Shown here: piece by piece, positions 48,021-57,502 of the stretch | Layout: each line of letters begins with the position of its first letter | Position numbering within the stretch: position 1 is the first letter of the stretch | Assembly: GCF_001307275.1 (NCBI RefSeq) | Contig: NZ_CP012831.1 | Location: 1,922,001 to 1,986,000 of the forward strand | Origin: Pseudomonas fluorescens | Lineage (GTDB): Bacteria > Pseudomonadota > Gammaproteobacteria > Pseudomonadales > Pseudomonadaceae | Length of the DNA stretch: 64,000 nucleotides | Direction of reading: 5' to 3' | Translations under genes and position numbers: made by a program | Notes under the pieces: model-generated | Database searches by the model: none | Told to the model about the DNA's origin: nothing | The model's input: only the letters and a program-made list of their open reading frames with translations

Positions 48021-48725
48021 TCAGAACCTGAACACTTCCATGTCCGTACGAATCGGCAAGGCCATGGGAATCTTGTCCTTTTCCTTCTCGACCGGTTTGG
48101 CCGGGGCAGGCGCGGCCTTGCGGGGCACTTCGGCGACAGGCGGCTGGTTGGCCAGGGGCTTGAGCGACACCGACAACTGTTCGGCCAGGCGTTGCAGGAG
48201 CACGCCCTGGGCCTGGACCTGTGCCGCCGTGGTGCCGGCATGTTGCTCTTGCAGATGAACGATGCGGTTCTCACGCACCTTGCCACGACGGTCAATCAAC
48301 CGCCATTGGGCATCGAGCACTGCCGGCTGGGCTTTACCCGAGTCCAGGCGGGTAATCGACAGCAGTACCTGCACATCCGGGGTGAACCCCTGGGTCGCCG
48401 GTGCCAGCACCACGCGCTGGCTGTCCAGGTGCCCGGCGACCTGGCGCAACAGCAACTGATCGATGTCGGAGGACAGGCTGCCGGCCCAACGACCGTCAGT
48501 GGCGGCTTGCAGGCTGCCGTCCGGTTGGCGTTGCAACAAGGTTTCACGCTGCAGGTAGTCAGCGATCAGAACCGGGCCGAGCAATACGGCCATGCCTGTG
48601 CTTTGCGCAGGCTGGGCCGGGGTTCCGCTGTCCAGTTGGTACAGCGACACCGGCTGGTTCATGCTGCAGCCCGCCAGGCCAAGCAGGCCGGCGAGCCACA
48701 AAATAGGGAGGCGCAGAGCAGTCAT
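48021..48725 (-). CDS. PqiC-like (ABC-transport auxiliary) lipoprotein
   Basis: The 234-residue lipoprotein has a signal peptide ending in the lipobox LAGC (Cys20), so it is anchored to the outer or inner membrane. The body (~25-190) matches the PqiC/DUF330 family (YQLDSGTPAQP, SSDIDQLLLRQVAGHLDSQRV). The C-terminal tail is Ala/Pro/Lys-rich. PqiC works with PqiA and PqiB in lipid transport across the envelope; no pqiA or pqiB lies nearby, so this is an orphan, and function is inferred from family. Confidence 0.75.
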   Translation of the reverse strand: MTALRLPILWLAGLLGLAGCSMNQPVSLYQLDSGTPAQPAQSTGMAVLLGPVLIADYLQRETLLQRQPDGSLQAATDGRWAGSLSSDIDQLLLRQVAGHLDSQRVVLAPATQGFTPDVQVLLSITRLDSGKAQPAVLDAQWRLIDRRGKVRENRIVHLQEQHAGTTAAQVQAQGVLLQRLAEQLSVSLKPLANQPPVAEVPRKAAPAPAKPVEKEKDKIPMALPIRTDMEVFRF

Positions 48726-48904
48726 CGTTCCGTCCAGGTGGCAGCCACAAGGCTTGCCACAGTGAAAAAATACTCGGTCAATGTGAAGAACGCTCGGCTA
48801 CGCCGGCGCTTGAAAGGGCCTATCATCCGTGAATATGCGCGCCGACTCCAGCGCGAAAGCATCGATCTGCGGCATTTAATCGCAGACCGAGCCCTCTACT
48901 ACGC

Positions 48905-51169
48905 CTAATTGAGGTTTTCGACGAGCAGCGCATCGACCCGCTGAAAGCCCCTCGGAAGCTTGTTGCCCCGCCGACCACGTTCACCCTTGTAGTGCTCAAG
49001 ATCGTCCGCCTTCAACGAAAGCGTACGCTTTCCTGCCTGTAGCACAAGCGTGGCGCCTTCCGGCAACACTGCAATATCCGTGACATATTCCTCACGGCTG
49101 GCGACCCGTTCGCCGGAAATACCGATAATCTTGTTGCCCTTGCCTTTACCCAGCTGTGGCAGGTCGCTGATCTTGAACACCAGCAACCGGCCTTCGGTGG
49201 TCACCGACGCCAGCCAGTTGCTCTCCCGATCGGCCACCGGGCGCGGCGCAATCACCTTGGCGTTGTTCGGCAGGCTCAACAGCGCCTTGCCCGCCTTGTT
49301 CTTGGCTTGCAGGTCCTCACCCTTGACCACGAACCCGTAACCCGCGTCCGATGCAATGACGTACAGCCCATCATCATCAGGCATCAGCACGCATTCAAAA
49401 GTTGCACCCGGCGGTGGCGTTAAACGACCGGTCAGCGGTTCACCCTGGCCGCGAGCCGATGGCAAGGTATGCGCCGGCACGGAGTAACTGCGCCCAGTGG
49501 AGTCGACGAACACCGCGAATTGGTTGGAACGCCCGGCCGCCAAGGCCTTGAAGCCGTCCCCGGCCTTGTAGGAAAGCCCCGTCGCGTCAATATCATGACC
49601 CTTGGCGGAACGTACCCAACCTTTTTCCGACAGCACGACGGTGACTTTCTCGTTCGGCAGCAGATCGTGCTCAGTCAGGGCCTTGGCTTCGGCACGTTCG
49701 ACGATCGGCGAGCGACGGTCGTCGCCATAGGTTTCGGCGTCCTTGAGCAGCTCGGTGCGTACCAGCTTCTTGAGCTTGGCTTCGCTGCCCAGCAGGGCTT
49801 GCAGCTTGGCCTGCTCCTTGAGCAATTCATCCTGCTCGGCGCGCAGCTTCATTTCTTCCAAGCGCGCCAACTGCCGCAGGCGGGTGTCGAGGATGTAGTC
49901 GGCCTGGATTTCGCTCAGGTCAAAGCGGGCGATCAGGCTGGCCTTGGGGTGCTCCTCGGTGCGGATGATGTGGATCACTTCATCCAGGTTGAGGTAGGCA
50001 ATCAGCAAACCGTCCAACAGGTGCAGGCGGCGCTCGACCTTGTCCAGGCGGAACTGCAGGCGCCGGCGCACGGTCTTGACCCGGAACTCCAGCCATTCCA
50101 CCAGCAATGCCCGCAGGTTTTTCAGTTGCGGCTTGCCGTCCAGGCCGATGATGTTGATGTTGACCCGGTAGCTGGACTCCAGATCGGTGCTGGCGAACAG
50201 GTGCTGCATCAGCGCGTCGTGATCGACCCGGCTGTTGACCGGGATGATCACGATGCGGCAGGGGTTTTCGTGGTCAGACTCGTCGCGCAGGTCCGCCACT
50301 TGCGGAGCTTTCGACGGTTTTGCCTGCATCATCGCGGCAATCTGTTCCAGGACCTTGGCCCCGGAGACCTGATGCGGCAGCGCCGTGACAATGATGTCGC
50401 CGTCTTCGATGTGGTACACGGCGCGCATGCGCACCGAACCGCGACCGGTCTCGTAGATTTTCAGCAGGTCGGCGCGCGGAGTGATGATTTCGGCTTCGGT
50501 CGGATAGTCCGGCCCCTGGATGTGCTCGCAGAGCTGTTCCACCGTGGCTTTCGGCTCGTCCAGCAGACGCACGCACGCCGTGGCCACTTCCCGCAGGTTG
50601 TGGGGCGGCACGTCGGTGGCCATGCCCACGGCGATGCCGGTGGTGCCATTGAGAAGGATATTCGGCAAACGTGCTGGCAGAACCAGGGGTTCGTCGAGGG
50701 TGCCGTCGAAGTTCGGCCCCCAGTCCGCGGTGCCCTGGCCCAGTTCGCTGAGCAGCACCTCGGAATAGCGCGACAGCCGCGCCTCGGTGTAACGCATGGC
50801 CGCGAAGGACTTGGGATCGTCCGGCGCACCCCAGTTACCCTGGCCGTCCACCAACGTGTAGCGATAGCTGAACGGCTGGGCCATCAGCACCATGGCTTCA
50901 TAGCAGGCCGAGTCGCCGTGGGGGTGGAACTTGCCGAGCACGTCACCGACGGTACGCGCCGATTTCTTGTGCTTGGAATCCGCATCCAGCCCCAGCTCAC
51001 TCATGGCATAGATGATCCGCCGTTGAACCGGCTTCAAACCGTCGCCGATGTGCGGCAAGGCACGGTCCATGATCACGTACATGGAGTAATTGAGGTAGGC
51101 ATTTTCGGTGAAGTCAGCCAGCGATCGGCGTTCTACGCCGTCTAAGCTGTCTGCAAGAATGTCGCTCAT
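48905..51169 (-). CDS. parC: DNA topoisomerase IV subunit A
   Basis: The 754-residue subunit of the type IIA topoisomerase decatenates daughter chromosomes. It has [14 protein letters not shown], the active-site Tyr in [15 protein letters not shown], the quinolone-region [13 protein letters not shown] and the C-terminal beta-pinwheel repeats (~500-740). The ATG at 51169 is chosen; an in-frame extension to 51232 lacks family similarity. The last stop lies just before the convergent low-confidence frame at 48761. The retropepsin gene is 10 bases upstream. Confidence 0.96.
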   Translation of the reverse strand: MSDILADSLDGVERRSLADFTENAYLNYSMYVIMDRALPHIGDGLKPVQRRIIYAMSELGLDADSKHKKSARTVGDVLGKFHPHGDSACYEAMVLMAQPFSYRYTLVDGQGNWGAPDDPKSFAAMRYTEARLSRYSEVLLSELGQGTADWGPNFDGTLDEPLVLPARLPNILLNGTTGIAVGMATDVPPHNLREVATACVRLLDEPKATVEQLCEHIQGPDYPTEAEIITPRADLLKIYETGRGSVRMRAVYHIEDGDIIVTALPHQVSGAKVLEQIAAMMQAKPSKAPQVADLRDESDHENPCRIVIIPVNSRVDHDALMQHLFASTDLESSYRVNINIIGLDGKPQLKNLRALLVEWLEFRVKTVRRRLQFRLDKVERRLHLLDGLLIAYLNLDEVIHIIRTEEHPKASLIARFDLSEIQADYILDTRLRQLARLEEMKLRAEQDELLKEQAKLQALLGSEAKLKKLVRTELLKDAETYGDDRRSPIVERAEAKALTEHDLLPNEKVTVVLSEKGWVRSAKGHDIDATGLSYKAGDGFKALAAGRSNQFAVFVDSTGRSYSVPAHTLPSARGQGEPLTGRLTPPPGATFECVLMPDDDGLYVIASDAGYGFVVKGEDLQAKNKAGKALLSLPNNAKVIAPRPVADRESNWLASVTTEGRLLVFKISDLPQLGKGKGNKIIGISGERVASREEYVTDIAVLPEGATLVLQAGKRTLSLKADDLEHYKGERGRRGNKLPRGFQRVDALLVENLN

Positions 51170-51179
51170 GCGGGCCTCA

Positions 51180-51701
51180 TCAGTTCGTTGTCTGGCGCAG
51201 CAGCATGGTGCCGTCGCGCTGGGTAAATTCAAGTTTGTTCAGGGCACTCATGCCCAGCAGCACTTGCGTGCCACCCAGGCCGGGCGCCACCAGGGCACGG
51301 ACATCGCGCAAGACGATGTCACCCAATTGCAGCCGGTCGACGCGGGTACGGTAGCCCTCGCTCACACCGTTGGCGGTACTCAAGGTCACGCCGAATCCTT
51401 TTTCCAGCTTGAGGCGCTCGGCCAGCTCCATCGGAATCGCCACGTCAGTGGCACCGGTGTCGAGCATGAAGTCCACCGGCTGGCCGTTGATCTGGCCGCT
51501 GGCGACGAAATGCCCCTGTTGATTGCCGACCAACTTCACCTCGATAAAACCTTCACCTTTTTGCGAGTACACCTGGGTATTGGGGTTTTGCTGGCGCTGC
51601 TCCCATTGGGCAAAAAACCGCGTCGCCAGAAACAGCGCGGCGCACCAGGCCAGGATCATCAACACCCGACCGGCGCGCTTGCCCGGCAACGGCTGGCTCA
51701 C
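51180..51701 (-). CDS. retropepsin-like aspartic protease (TIGR02281 type)
   Basis: The 173-residue protein has one N-terminal membrane helix ([18 protein letters not shown]; ~13-30) and a periplasmic retropepsin-type domain (~60-173) with the active-site motif [10 protein letters not shown] and the downstream [12 protein letters not shown] single-chain protein of this size would act as a homodimer. Substrate is unknown. Its ATG overlaps the preceding stop in an ATGA, so it is coupled to the phytase-like gene. Confidence 0.85.
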   Translation of the reverse strand: MSQPLPGKRAGRVLMILAWCAALFLATRFFAQWEQRQQNPNTQVYSQKGEGFIEVKLVGNQQGHFVASGQINGQPVDFMLDTGATDVAIPMELAERLKLEKGFGVTLSTANGVSEGYRTRVDRLQLGDIVLRDVRALVAPGLGGTQVLLGMSALNKLEFTQRDGTMLLRQTTN

Positions 51702-52684
51702 GGCGAGGCACTCCAGCCACCCTCAGGCGCAGCGAAGCGCCAGACGATTGGCCGCTGCTCACCATCGGCCCGCTTGCCATCGTTGTTGTCCAGGCCGATC
51801 CAGGCCCCCTCGGCATCCACCACCAGCGCTTCGGCCAGCCCGTAGGCCTGGGGATAACGGCGATTATCCTGCAACGCCTCGGCGGCGAACGACCAGCAAC
51901 GCTCGACCTGGGCGGTCTGCGGGTCGCGCCGGCAGACCTGATAGGCGTTGCGTTCCAGGGTAAACAGCTTGCCATTGAACAATGACAGGTCCGCGAAATC
52001 CCGCGAAACCGCCTTGGCCTTGGGGAACTGCGCCGGCTGCATCTCCAGCCCCGCTTCGCTCAGCAACACGCAATTGCCATCGCAGTCCCACACCGTCTGC
52101 TGACGCTTGATCAGCAACAGGCCGCGACGTTCGCGCTCGGCCGCCAACCACAGCTGGTCACCGGCCGGGTTGATCGCCAAGCCTTCGAACAACGCATTGA
52201 AATGCAGCAACATACCGCTGGCGCGGGCCTGGCGGATCAGGGTGGGGGCAATTTTCAGCCAGGACGCGGGCCCCGACGGTGGCACCTGCAACACCGCGGC
52301 ATGGGACTCACTGACTACATAACGGTTGCCGGCGCTGTCACAGCTGATGCCTTCGAAATCCAGCTCGCCACCGCACAGGAACGACGCCGCCCAGGTCCGC
52401 GAGCTCAAGCCCCAGGGCAAACCGCTGTCCGGCACCTTCGGCACCTCGATTTCAACCTCCTCGGCCTGCCAGACCGCCGCCTCGGAGGGTGCGAGGCGAT
52501 AGATCCGGTCATCGTCGCGATCGGACACCGTCCACATCTCGCCGCCGCACAGCGCCAGCCCGGACAGGTTGCCACCGCGCATGCCATCGACGGCGTGCTC
52601 GGACAGCAGCTTCAGTTCCGGCGCAGGTCCTGCGACTACCAACCCCGCCCACAGCCACAACGCCAGGGCGAACCCGTTGCGCAT
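51698..52684 (-). CDS. esterase-like / phytase-fold secreted protein
   Basis: The 328-residue protein has a signal peptide (~1-18; MRNGFALALWLWAGLVVAG) and a beta-propeller-like body (LSGLALCGGEMWTVSDRDDDRIYRL, DFEGISCDSAGNRYVVSESHAAVL, FEGLAINPAGDQLWLAAERE), which fits the esterase-like phytase family (Phytase-like, DUF3616 type). No activity can be assigned. It starts one base into the parE stop (TGATG). The position between parE and parC is conserved in Pseudomonas. Confidence 0.8.
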   Translation of the reverse strand: MRNGFALALWLWAGLVVAGPAPELKLLSEHAVDGMRGGNLSGLALCGGEMWTVSDRDDDRIYRLAPSEAAVWQAEEVEIEVPKVPDSGLPWGLSSRTWAASFLCGGELDFEGISCDSAGNRYVVSESHAAVLQVPPSGPASWLKIAPTLIRQARASGMLLHFNALFEGLAINPAGDQLWLAAERERRGLLLIKRQQTVWDCDGNCVLLSEAGLEMQPAQFPKAKAVSRDFADLSLFNGKLFTLERNAYQVCRRDPQTAQVERCWSFAAEALQDNRRYPQAYGLAEALVVDAEGAWIGLDNNDGKRADGEQRPIVWRFAAPEGGWSASP

Positions 52685-54588
52685 CAGGCCAGCACCTCGG
52701 CCAGGTCCCCTTTGGATTCGAGCCAGGACTTGCGGTCGCCGGCGCGCTTCTTCGCCAGCAACATGTCCATCATTTCCGAGGTCGCTTCGAAATCATCCAG
52801 GGTCAACTGCACCAGGCGGCGAGTGTTCGGATCCATGGTGGTTTCGCGCAACTGCGGCGGGTTCATCTCGCCCAGGCCCTTGAATCGGGTGACCTGCGGC
52901 TTGCCGCGTTTCTTCTCGGCCACCAGACGGTCGAGGATGCCATCGCGCTCGGCTTCGTCCAGGGCGTAGTAGATCTCCTTGCCCAAGTCGATCCGGTACA
53001 ACGGGGGCATCGCCACGTAGACGTGACCGGCATCCACCAACGGGCGGAAATGCTGGACGAACAAGGCGCAGAGCAATGTGGCAATGTGCAGGCCGTCGGA
53101 GTCGGCGTCGGCGAGGATGCAGATCTTGCCGTAGCGCAGCTGGCTCATGTCCTCGGCGCCCGGGTCGACACCGATGGCCACGGCGATGTTATGCACTTCC
53201 TGGCTGGCCAGCACTTCGCTGCCGTCCACTTCCCAGGTGTTGAGGATCTTGCCCCGCAGCGGCAGGATGGCCTGGAACTCTTTGTCCCGCGCCTGCTTGG
53301 CCGAGCCGCCGGCGGAGTCACCTTCCACCAGGAACAGCTCGGAACGCATCGGGTCCTGCCCGGCGCAATCGGCGAGCTTGCCCGGCAAGGCCGGCCCTTG
53401 GGTGATGCGCTTGCGCTCGACCTTCTTGCTGGCCTTGAGACGACGGCCGGCGTTGTTGATCGCCAGCTCCGCCAGGGCCAGGCCGGTTTCCGGGTTGGCG
53501 TTGAGCCACAGGCTGAACGCGTCCTTGACCACACCGGAAACAAACGCCGCCGCCTCACGGGACGACAGGCGTTCCTTGGTCTGGCCGGAGAATTGCGGTT
53601 CCTGCATCTTCATCGACAGCACAAAGGCGATGCGTTCCCAGACGTCTTCCGGCGCCAGCTTCACGCCACGGGGCAGCAGGTTACGGAACTCGCAGAACTC
53701 GCGCATGGCATCGAGCAGGCCCTGGCGCAAGCCGTTGACATGGGTGCCGCCCTGGGCCGTAGGAATCAGGTTGACGTAGCTTTCCTGAACGCTTTCGCCA
53801 CCTTCGGGCAGCCACAACAGCGCCCAGTCCACCGCTTCCTTATTGCCGGCCAGGCTGCCGCAGAACGGCTCGTCGGGCAGGCGTTCGAAACCGCTGACCG
53901 CGTCCACCAGGTAAGAGCGCAGACCGTCTTCGTAATGCCATTCGACTTTCTCGCCGGTGGCCTTGTCCTCGAAACTGACCAGCAGCCCCGGGCACAACAC
54001 GGCCTTGGCCTTGAGCACGTGCTTGAGGCGGCTGACGGAAAACTTCGGTGAATCGAAATACTTCGGGTCCGGGGCGAAATACACGCTGGTCCCGGTGTTG
54101 CGCTTGCCGACCGTGCCCACCACTTCCAGCTCGGTGGCCTTGTAGCCATCGGCGAAAGTCATCTGGTATTCGTTGCCGTCACGCTTGACCCGCACCCGCA
54201 CCTGGGTCGACAAGGCGTTGACCACGGAAATACCCACCCCGTGCAAACCGCCGGAGAACTGGTAGTTCTTGTTGGAAAACTTGCCACCGGCGTGGAGCTT
54301 GGTGAGGATCAGCTCGACGCCCGACACACCCTCTTCAGGGTGTATGTCCACCGGCATGCCGCGGCCGTCATCGCTGACTTCCAGCGAGTGATCGGCGTGC
54401 AGGATGACCTGCACCGACTTCGCATGCCCGGCCAAGGCTTCGTCGACACTGTTGTCGATGACTTCCTGGGCGAGGTGGTTCGGCCGACTGGTGTCGGTGT
54501 ACATGCCGGGGCGCTTGCGCACCGGGTCGAGGCCCGAGAGGACTTCGATGGCGTCTGCGTTATAAGAGCTAGCGCTGGGAGTGGCCAT
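52684..54588 (-). CDS. parE: DNA topoisomerase IV subunit B
   Basis: The 634-residue ATPase subunit of topoisomerase IV. It has GHKL motifs (EVIDNSVDEALAGHA, DGRGMPVDIH, LHGVGISVVNAL), the transducer domain and a TOPRIM domain with EGDSAGGSAKQARD, DADSDGLHIATL and the terminal RFKGLGEMNP. Length is normal. It is the first gene of the parE-phytase-retropepsin-parC run. yqiA lies 41 bases upstream. Confidence 0.96.
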   Translation of the reverse strand: MATPSASSYNADAIEVLSGLDPVRKRPGMYTDTSRPNHLAQEVIDNSVDEALAGHAKSVQVILHADHSLEVSDDGRGMPVDIHPEEGVSGVELILTKLHAGGKFSNKNYQFSGGLHGVGISVVNALSTQVRVRVKRDGNEYQMTFADGYKATELEVVGTVGKRNTGTSVYFAPDPKYFDSPKFSVSRLKHVLKAKAVLCPGLLVSFEDKATGEKVEWHYEDGLRSYLVDAVSGFERLPDEPFCGSLAGNKEAVDWALLWLPEGGESVQESYVNLIPTAQGGTHVNGLRQGLLDAMREFCEFRNLLPRGVKLAPEDVWERIAFVLSMKMQEPQFSGQTKERLSSREAAAFVSGVVKDAFSLWLNANPETGLALAELAINNAGRRLKASKKVERKRITQGPALPGKLADCAGQDPMRSELFLVEGDSAGGSAKQARDKEFQAILPLRGKILNTWEVDGSEVLASQEVHNIAVAIGVDPGAEDMSQLRYGKICILADADSDGLHIATLLCALFVQHFRPLVDAGHVYVAMPPLYRIDLGKEIYYALDEAERDGILDRLVAEKKRGKPQVTRFKGLGEMNPPQLRETTMDPNTRRLVQLTLDDFEATSEMMDMLLAKKRAGDRKSWLESKGDLAEVLA

Positions 54589-54629
54589 GGGGTCTCGTCG
54601 TCAGTGTTCAATGAAAAAGGGGCGATGGC

Positions 54630-55238
54630 TCACAACGAGGTGAAGTCGATCGCCTGGTACAAATCGGCGCCAATGCCGGCAAAACTCAACAGCGCCGGCA
54701 ACTGCTGGGCAAACCCTTGGAAACTGTGGTCGCCGCCGGCCTGGATGCGCAAGGCACAGGCGCGGTAATACTGCTGGGCGTGGCGATAATCCAGCGTTTC
54801 GTCACCGGTTTGCAACCATACCTGATACCGCTGCGGATCCCGGGGCGCCGGCACTTCCAGCTCGGCCAGGGCCGTCACGTGGTCGTGGGTCAATTCCCAG
54901 GTTTCGTCGGTGTACAAATTCTTCTGTGTGCCCAGGTAACCGTCGAACATCCGATGCGGGCTGACGGCCGGGTTGACCAACAGGGCCTTGAGGCCGTGGC
55001 GCTCGGCCAAGTGAGTCGCATAGTAGCCGCCGAGCGAGCTGCCGACCAGCAGCGGCCGCCCCAGTTGTGCAATCGCCTGTTCCAGCTGACCGATGGCTTG
55101 GCGGGGGTAGTGGTGCAGGGCTGGGACTTGTAGGTGGTCGCTCAGGCCCAATTGCGCCATTACGTCGATCAACTGAGTGGCCTTGGTCGACGCTGGGGCG
55201 CTGTTGAAGCCGTGGATATAAAGAATAGAACCCGACAT
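54630..55238 (-). CDS. yqiA: YqiA family esterase
   Basis: The 202-residue cytosolic alpha/beta hydrolase begins MSGSILYIHGFNSAPAS and has the nucleophile elbow GSSLGGYYA (Ser), with Asp and His further on (GDETLDY, GGDHSFQGF). It acts on acyl-CoA or short esters in E. coli; substrate here is unknown. It sits in the conserved Pseudomonas position between cpdA and parE, but here an insertion of about 3.5 kb separates it from cpdA. Confidence 0.93.
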   Translation of the reverse strand: MSGSILYIHGFNSAPASTKATQLIDVMAQLGLSDHLQVPALHHYPRQAIGQLEQAIAQLGRPLLVGSSLGGYYATHLAERHGLKALLVNPAVSPHRMFDGYLGTQKNLYTDETWELTHDHVTALAELEVPAPRDPQRYQVWLQTGDETLDYRHAQQYYRACALRIQAGGDHSFQGFAQQLPALLSFAGIGADLYQAIDFTSL

Positions 55239-55613
55239 TGCCGACTCCCTGGGTGCTGGGCAAAGGCCGGAGTTTACAGGGAGTCCGGGGAGGTCTGGGG
55301 CGTTTTGAACAACATTTCGTCTTCGTGGCGAGGGAGCTTGCTCCCGCTGGCTACGCAGTAGCCATGCACTCTGAGCGCTCTCCTTCTACGCCGCCGACGT
55401 GGCTGAATACTCCACTGCCTGACAACCATTTCAATGCGATGTTTTTGCGTCACTGCGTACGGCCCGTGCCGCTCTGTGGGTGGACAGGAAGAATGAAAGA
55501 CCGTTCGTCACGACTGTTATTCCTTACAGTTTAATTCTAGGCGACACCAGAGCCATATGTACGACGGTTGCGTTCACAACCATAAACAATCTCTCAAAAA
55601 AAGGAGAATCGCC
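55239..55613. other. gap between yqiA and the orphan gene
   Basis: This 375-bp stretch contains one REP arm (55325-55350) and the leader of the AT-rich orphan gene. No coding sequence is supported. The composition shifts from GC-rich to AT-rich near 55500. Confidence 0.6.
55325..55350. repeat. single REP arm (GTGGCGAGGGAGC type)
   Basis: GTGGCGAGGGAGCTTGCTCC followed by CGCTGG; no inverted partner is present nearby. Confidence 0.75.
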
Positions 55614-56099
55614 ATGAGCAACAGCACACTCGGCTCTTGGAATATAAAAGCCTTTATTGATAATCGGCAATTCACCCCACCAGATCATGCTAAATCCCGT
55701 TACGAGGAAGCCTTCTTCAGGATGGACATCGGGAGCACTTTAGATATAGATGGAAAGGATTACTATGAGGTTACTGACATAACTGCCACATGGCGAATCA
55801 GCCATAACTTTGACTACGAAATTTACTTTAAGCAGGTTCAACCTCCCACGACTGCTTCAAGTTCTGGATCACGCCTACCGCCCCCCAAAGAAAACAATCA
55901 AGACATTCAACCCATCGAAATAGATCGCGACACCGTCGAATTCATGTTTTTCCGCGACGCAACCTTTATCGAGTCAAACCTGTCAAAAGGCGACACACTT
56001 ATTATCAGCGCTATAGAGTACAAAATATTACATACCCGCTTTCAATTTGACAACGAAACCGCTAACTACTGGATATATCAGGTCTGTCTTAGACCGTGA
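55614..56099 (+). CDS. AT-rich orphan gene with internal duplication
   Basis: I do not recognise this gene. The 161-residue product starts at the ATG at 55614 with AAGGAG seven bases upstream. It is clearly more AT-rich than its neighbours. No signal peptide or membrane helix is seen. Residues ~31-77 and ~108-161 look like two related units: both have FFR near the start, then G-x-T-L-x-I-x4-Y, and both end in a Y/IY-x-Q-V/VxP-like stretch (IYFKQVQP; IYQVCLRP). A Ser/Pro-rich linker joins them. This suggests an internal duplication of a small beta-rich domain. Its composition and lone position suggest horizontal acquisition. Function is unknown. Confidence 0.7.
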   Translation: MSNSTLGSWNIKAFIDNRQFTPPDHAKSRYEEAFFRMDIGSTLDIDGKDYYEVTDITATWRISHNFDYEIYFKQVQPPTTASSSGSRLPPPKENNQDIQPIEIDRDTVEFMFFRDATFIESNLSKGDTLIISAIEYKILHTRFQFDNETANYWIYQVCLRP

Positions 56100-56204
56100 T
56101 TTGTCATCCCACTAAACAGGCCAAGCAGGGGTTCAGAGCAATTCAAGGCAATATTTACTGAAATTTCAACTAACCATAGATTGTCTGGCTGTACTCTGAC
56201 CATT

Positions 56205-56229
56205 GTGGGAGCGAGCCTGCTCGCGATGG
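56205..56229. repeat. single REP arm (GTGGGAGCGAGC type)
   Basis: GTGGGAGCGAGCCTGCTCGC, a one-base variant of the usual arm, immediately before the ~300-bp element. Confidence 0.75.
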
Positions 56230-56258
56230 CGGCCTAGCGGATTGTATGTTTTGACCGT

Positions 56259-56557
56259 GTACATATCCATTTCTTCGGTAACGGCCACTTAGGGTTCCGC
56301 CCTGACGGCGGGTCACTTTCGAAAAGCGCGAAAGTAACCAAAGCGCTTTTGCCCCACCACTTGGTGCCTCGCCTAGGCTCGGCATGCCCGAACGCAGGCA
56401 TTGCTCCGTGGGCCGCCGCGAAGGGCCATCCATGGCCCAGCGCGGCTACCTCGGCATCCATGCCGAGGTGCCCACTGCGCAATGCCTGCGTTCGGCCAGC
56501 GTGGTTAACGGGGCGCCGAGATCAACGTCCTCCGCGAGGCGGCCTGATAGCCGGCCT
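56259..56557 (-). repeat. ~300-bp structured repeat element, copy A (inverted)
   Basis: This element is the reverse complement of the elements at 57790 and 58380. Its outer arms CGAACGCAGGCATTGC and GCAATGCCTGCGTTCG pair over 16 bases. Inside lie a GTGGGC/GCCCAC pair, a GGGCCAT/ATGGCCC hairpin and a CCTCGGCAT/ATGCCGAGG hairpin. A further GGTCACTTT/AAAGTAACC hairpin lies to one side. Copy A has the most complete pairing of the three. Confidence 0.85.
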
Positions 56558-56581
56558 GGTTTAGGGTGATCGCGTTTCCCC

Positions 56582-56672
56582 TGTGGGAGCGAGCTTGCTC
56601 GCGATGGCGGTGGAACAGCTTGCATGAGCGTTGGATGTGCCGCCGTCTTCGCGAGCAAGCTCGCTCCCACAG
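56582..56672. repeat. REP pair (GTGGGAGCGAGC type), inverted
   Basis: Inverted copies of GTGGGAGCGAGCTTGCTCGC and TCGCGAGCAAGCTCGCTCCC about 45 bases apart, between the element copy A and the DUF6124 gene. Confidence 0.85.
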
Positions 56673-56823
56673 TTGGATTCCGGCTAGAAGTACAGCCGCC
56701 AGAGACAGGTCGGCTATAAGCTTGCCTTTTCGTTCCAACATTAGGTTTGTGGCAACCGGCAGTTTTTGGGGGTGCTTCGCAACCCAAGGAGATGAGTGCC
56801 CCACACATTGCTTCCGCTCGGTG

Positions 56824-57153
56824 TTAGCGCGGATCGACGATGTCCAACGCCCGGTTCGCCAATAGCTCACTGAGCTCGATCATCTGCTGGATCCCCAGGG
56901 CGAAATGCCGACGCGAGCCTTCCAGGTCAAAGGTTAGGTCGCCAAGCATGGCGCTGGCGGAGGCCAGGGTTTCGCTGAGGTTGGCTAGGAGGGTCTCGGT
57001 GTCTGCGCTCTCCGCGACAAAGAACAGCTGGCTTGAGGGTTTTGTCTTTTTGGCTTGAGGCTTGGGGTCTAGATAATAATCGAGGGCGCGCTTGGCGGCT
57101 TCATCGTGCTTTTGGGAATCGGTTTCGGGGGGATTGGGTGTGGCTTTGAACAT
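56824..57153 (-). CDS. DUF6124 family protein
   Basis: The 109-residue cytosolic protein begins MFKATPNPPETDSQKHD and has the DUF6124 hallmarks: AAKRALDYYL, then TETLLANLSETLASASAMLGDL and FDLEGSRRHFALGIQQMIELSELLANRALD, ending DPR. These small proteins are frequent in Pseudomonas; function is unknown. The ATG at 57153 follows AGGAG at seven bases. The frame stays open to 57306, but the in-frame extension looks like leader sequence rather than coding. A structured leader precedes the gene. Confidence 0.8.
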   Translation of the reverse strand: MFKATPNPPETDSQKHDEAAKRALDYYLDPKPQAKKTKPSSQLFFVAESADTETLLANLSETLASASAMLGDLTFDLEGSRRHFALGIQQMIELSELLANRALDIVDPR

Positions 57154-57502
57154 GATGCAGCTCCTGTTGTGTAGTGGAACCGCCATTTCCCGTTTCCAGG
57201 CGAGAAGGTGGCAGCTATGCGCGGGCTGGAAAACCGGAAGGAGCAAACCCGGCAGACTCGAAAGTCTCCCGCGCACAGCCGCCATAACGCAGAACTGCAC
57301 ACGCAAAAAAAGCGATGCAGTATCTCATGTGGCGCGCTGTTGCATGCTCACTTATCGGGTTTCCAGGCCCGACCGCTGAATTTTCAGCGACGGAAAAAGG
57401 TTACCGACAGCCCTTCCCACCCGGCAACCGCCAGGGCTCGTCGGAAAAATCTACTTGAATCAGAAAGTGTGTCCGACCATTCCCACAAAGCTTGGTCGGC
57501 TG
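57154..57502 (-). promoter_or_regulatory. structured leader region of the DUF6124 gene
   Basis: This ~350-bp stretch lies upstream of the DUF6124 gene. On the minus strand it contains AGACT-TTCG-AGTCT (57254-57267), a five-base stem with a UUCG tetraloop, and CGCTGAA/TTCAGCG further upstream, plus a twice-repeated GTTTCCAGGC on the plus strand (57192 and 57362). A regulatory leader is inferred; there is no supported separate gene. Confidence 0.35.

Larger units (their letters stand above)
56100..56823. other. gap between the orphan gene and the DUF6124 gene
   Basis: This 724-bp stretch holds a REP arm (56205-56229), the inverted copy of the ~300-bp structured element (56259-56557) and a REP pair (56582-56672). 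The other ~150 bases next to the DUF6124 gene show nothing recognisable. Short open frames across it are shadows of the repeats. Confidence 0.7.

Noticed and set aside
48761..48908. A small rightward frame (~48 codons, GTG start, very basic product) converging on parC
   Set aside because: It lacks a clear Shine-Dalgarno, its third-position GC is lower than in neighbouring genes, and it overlaps the parC stop. No family resemblance is seen.
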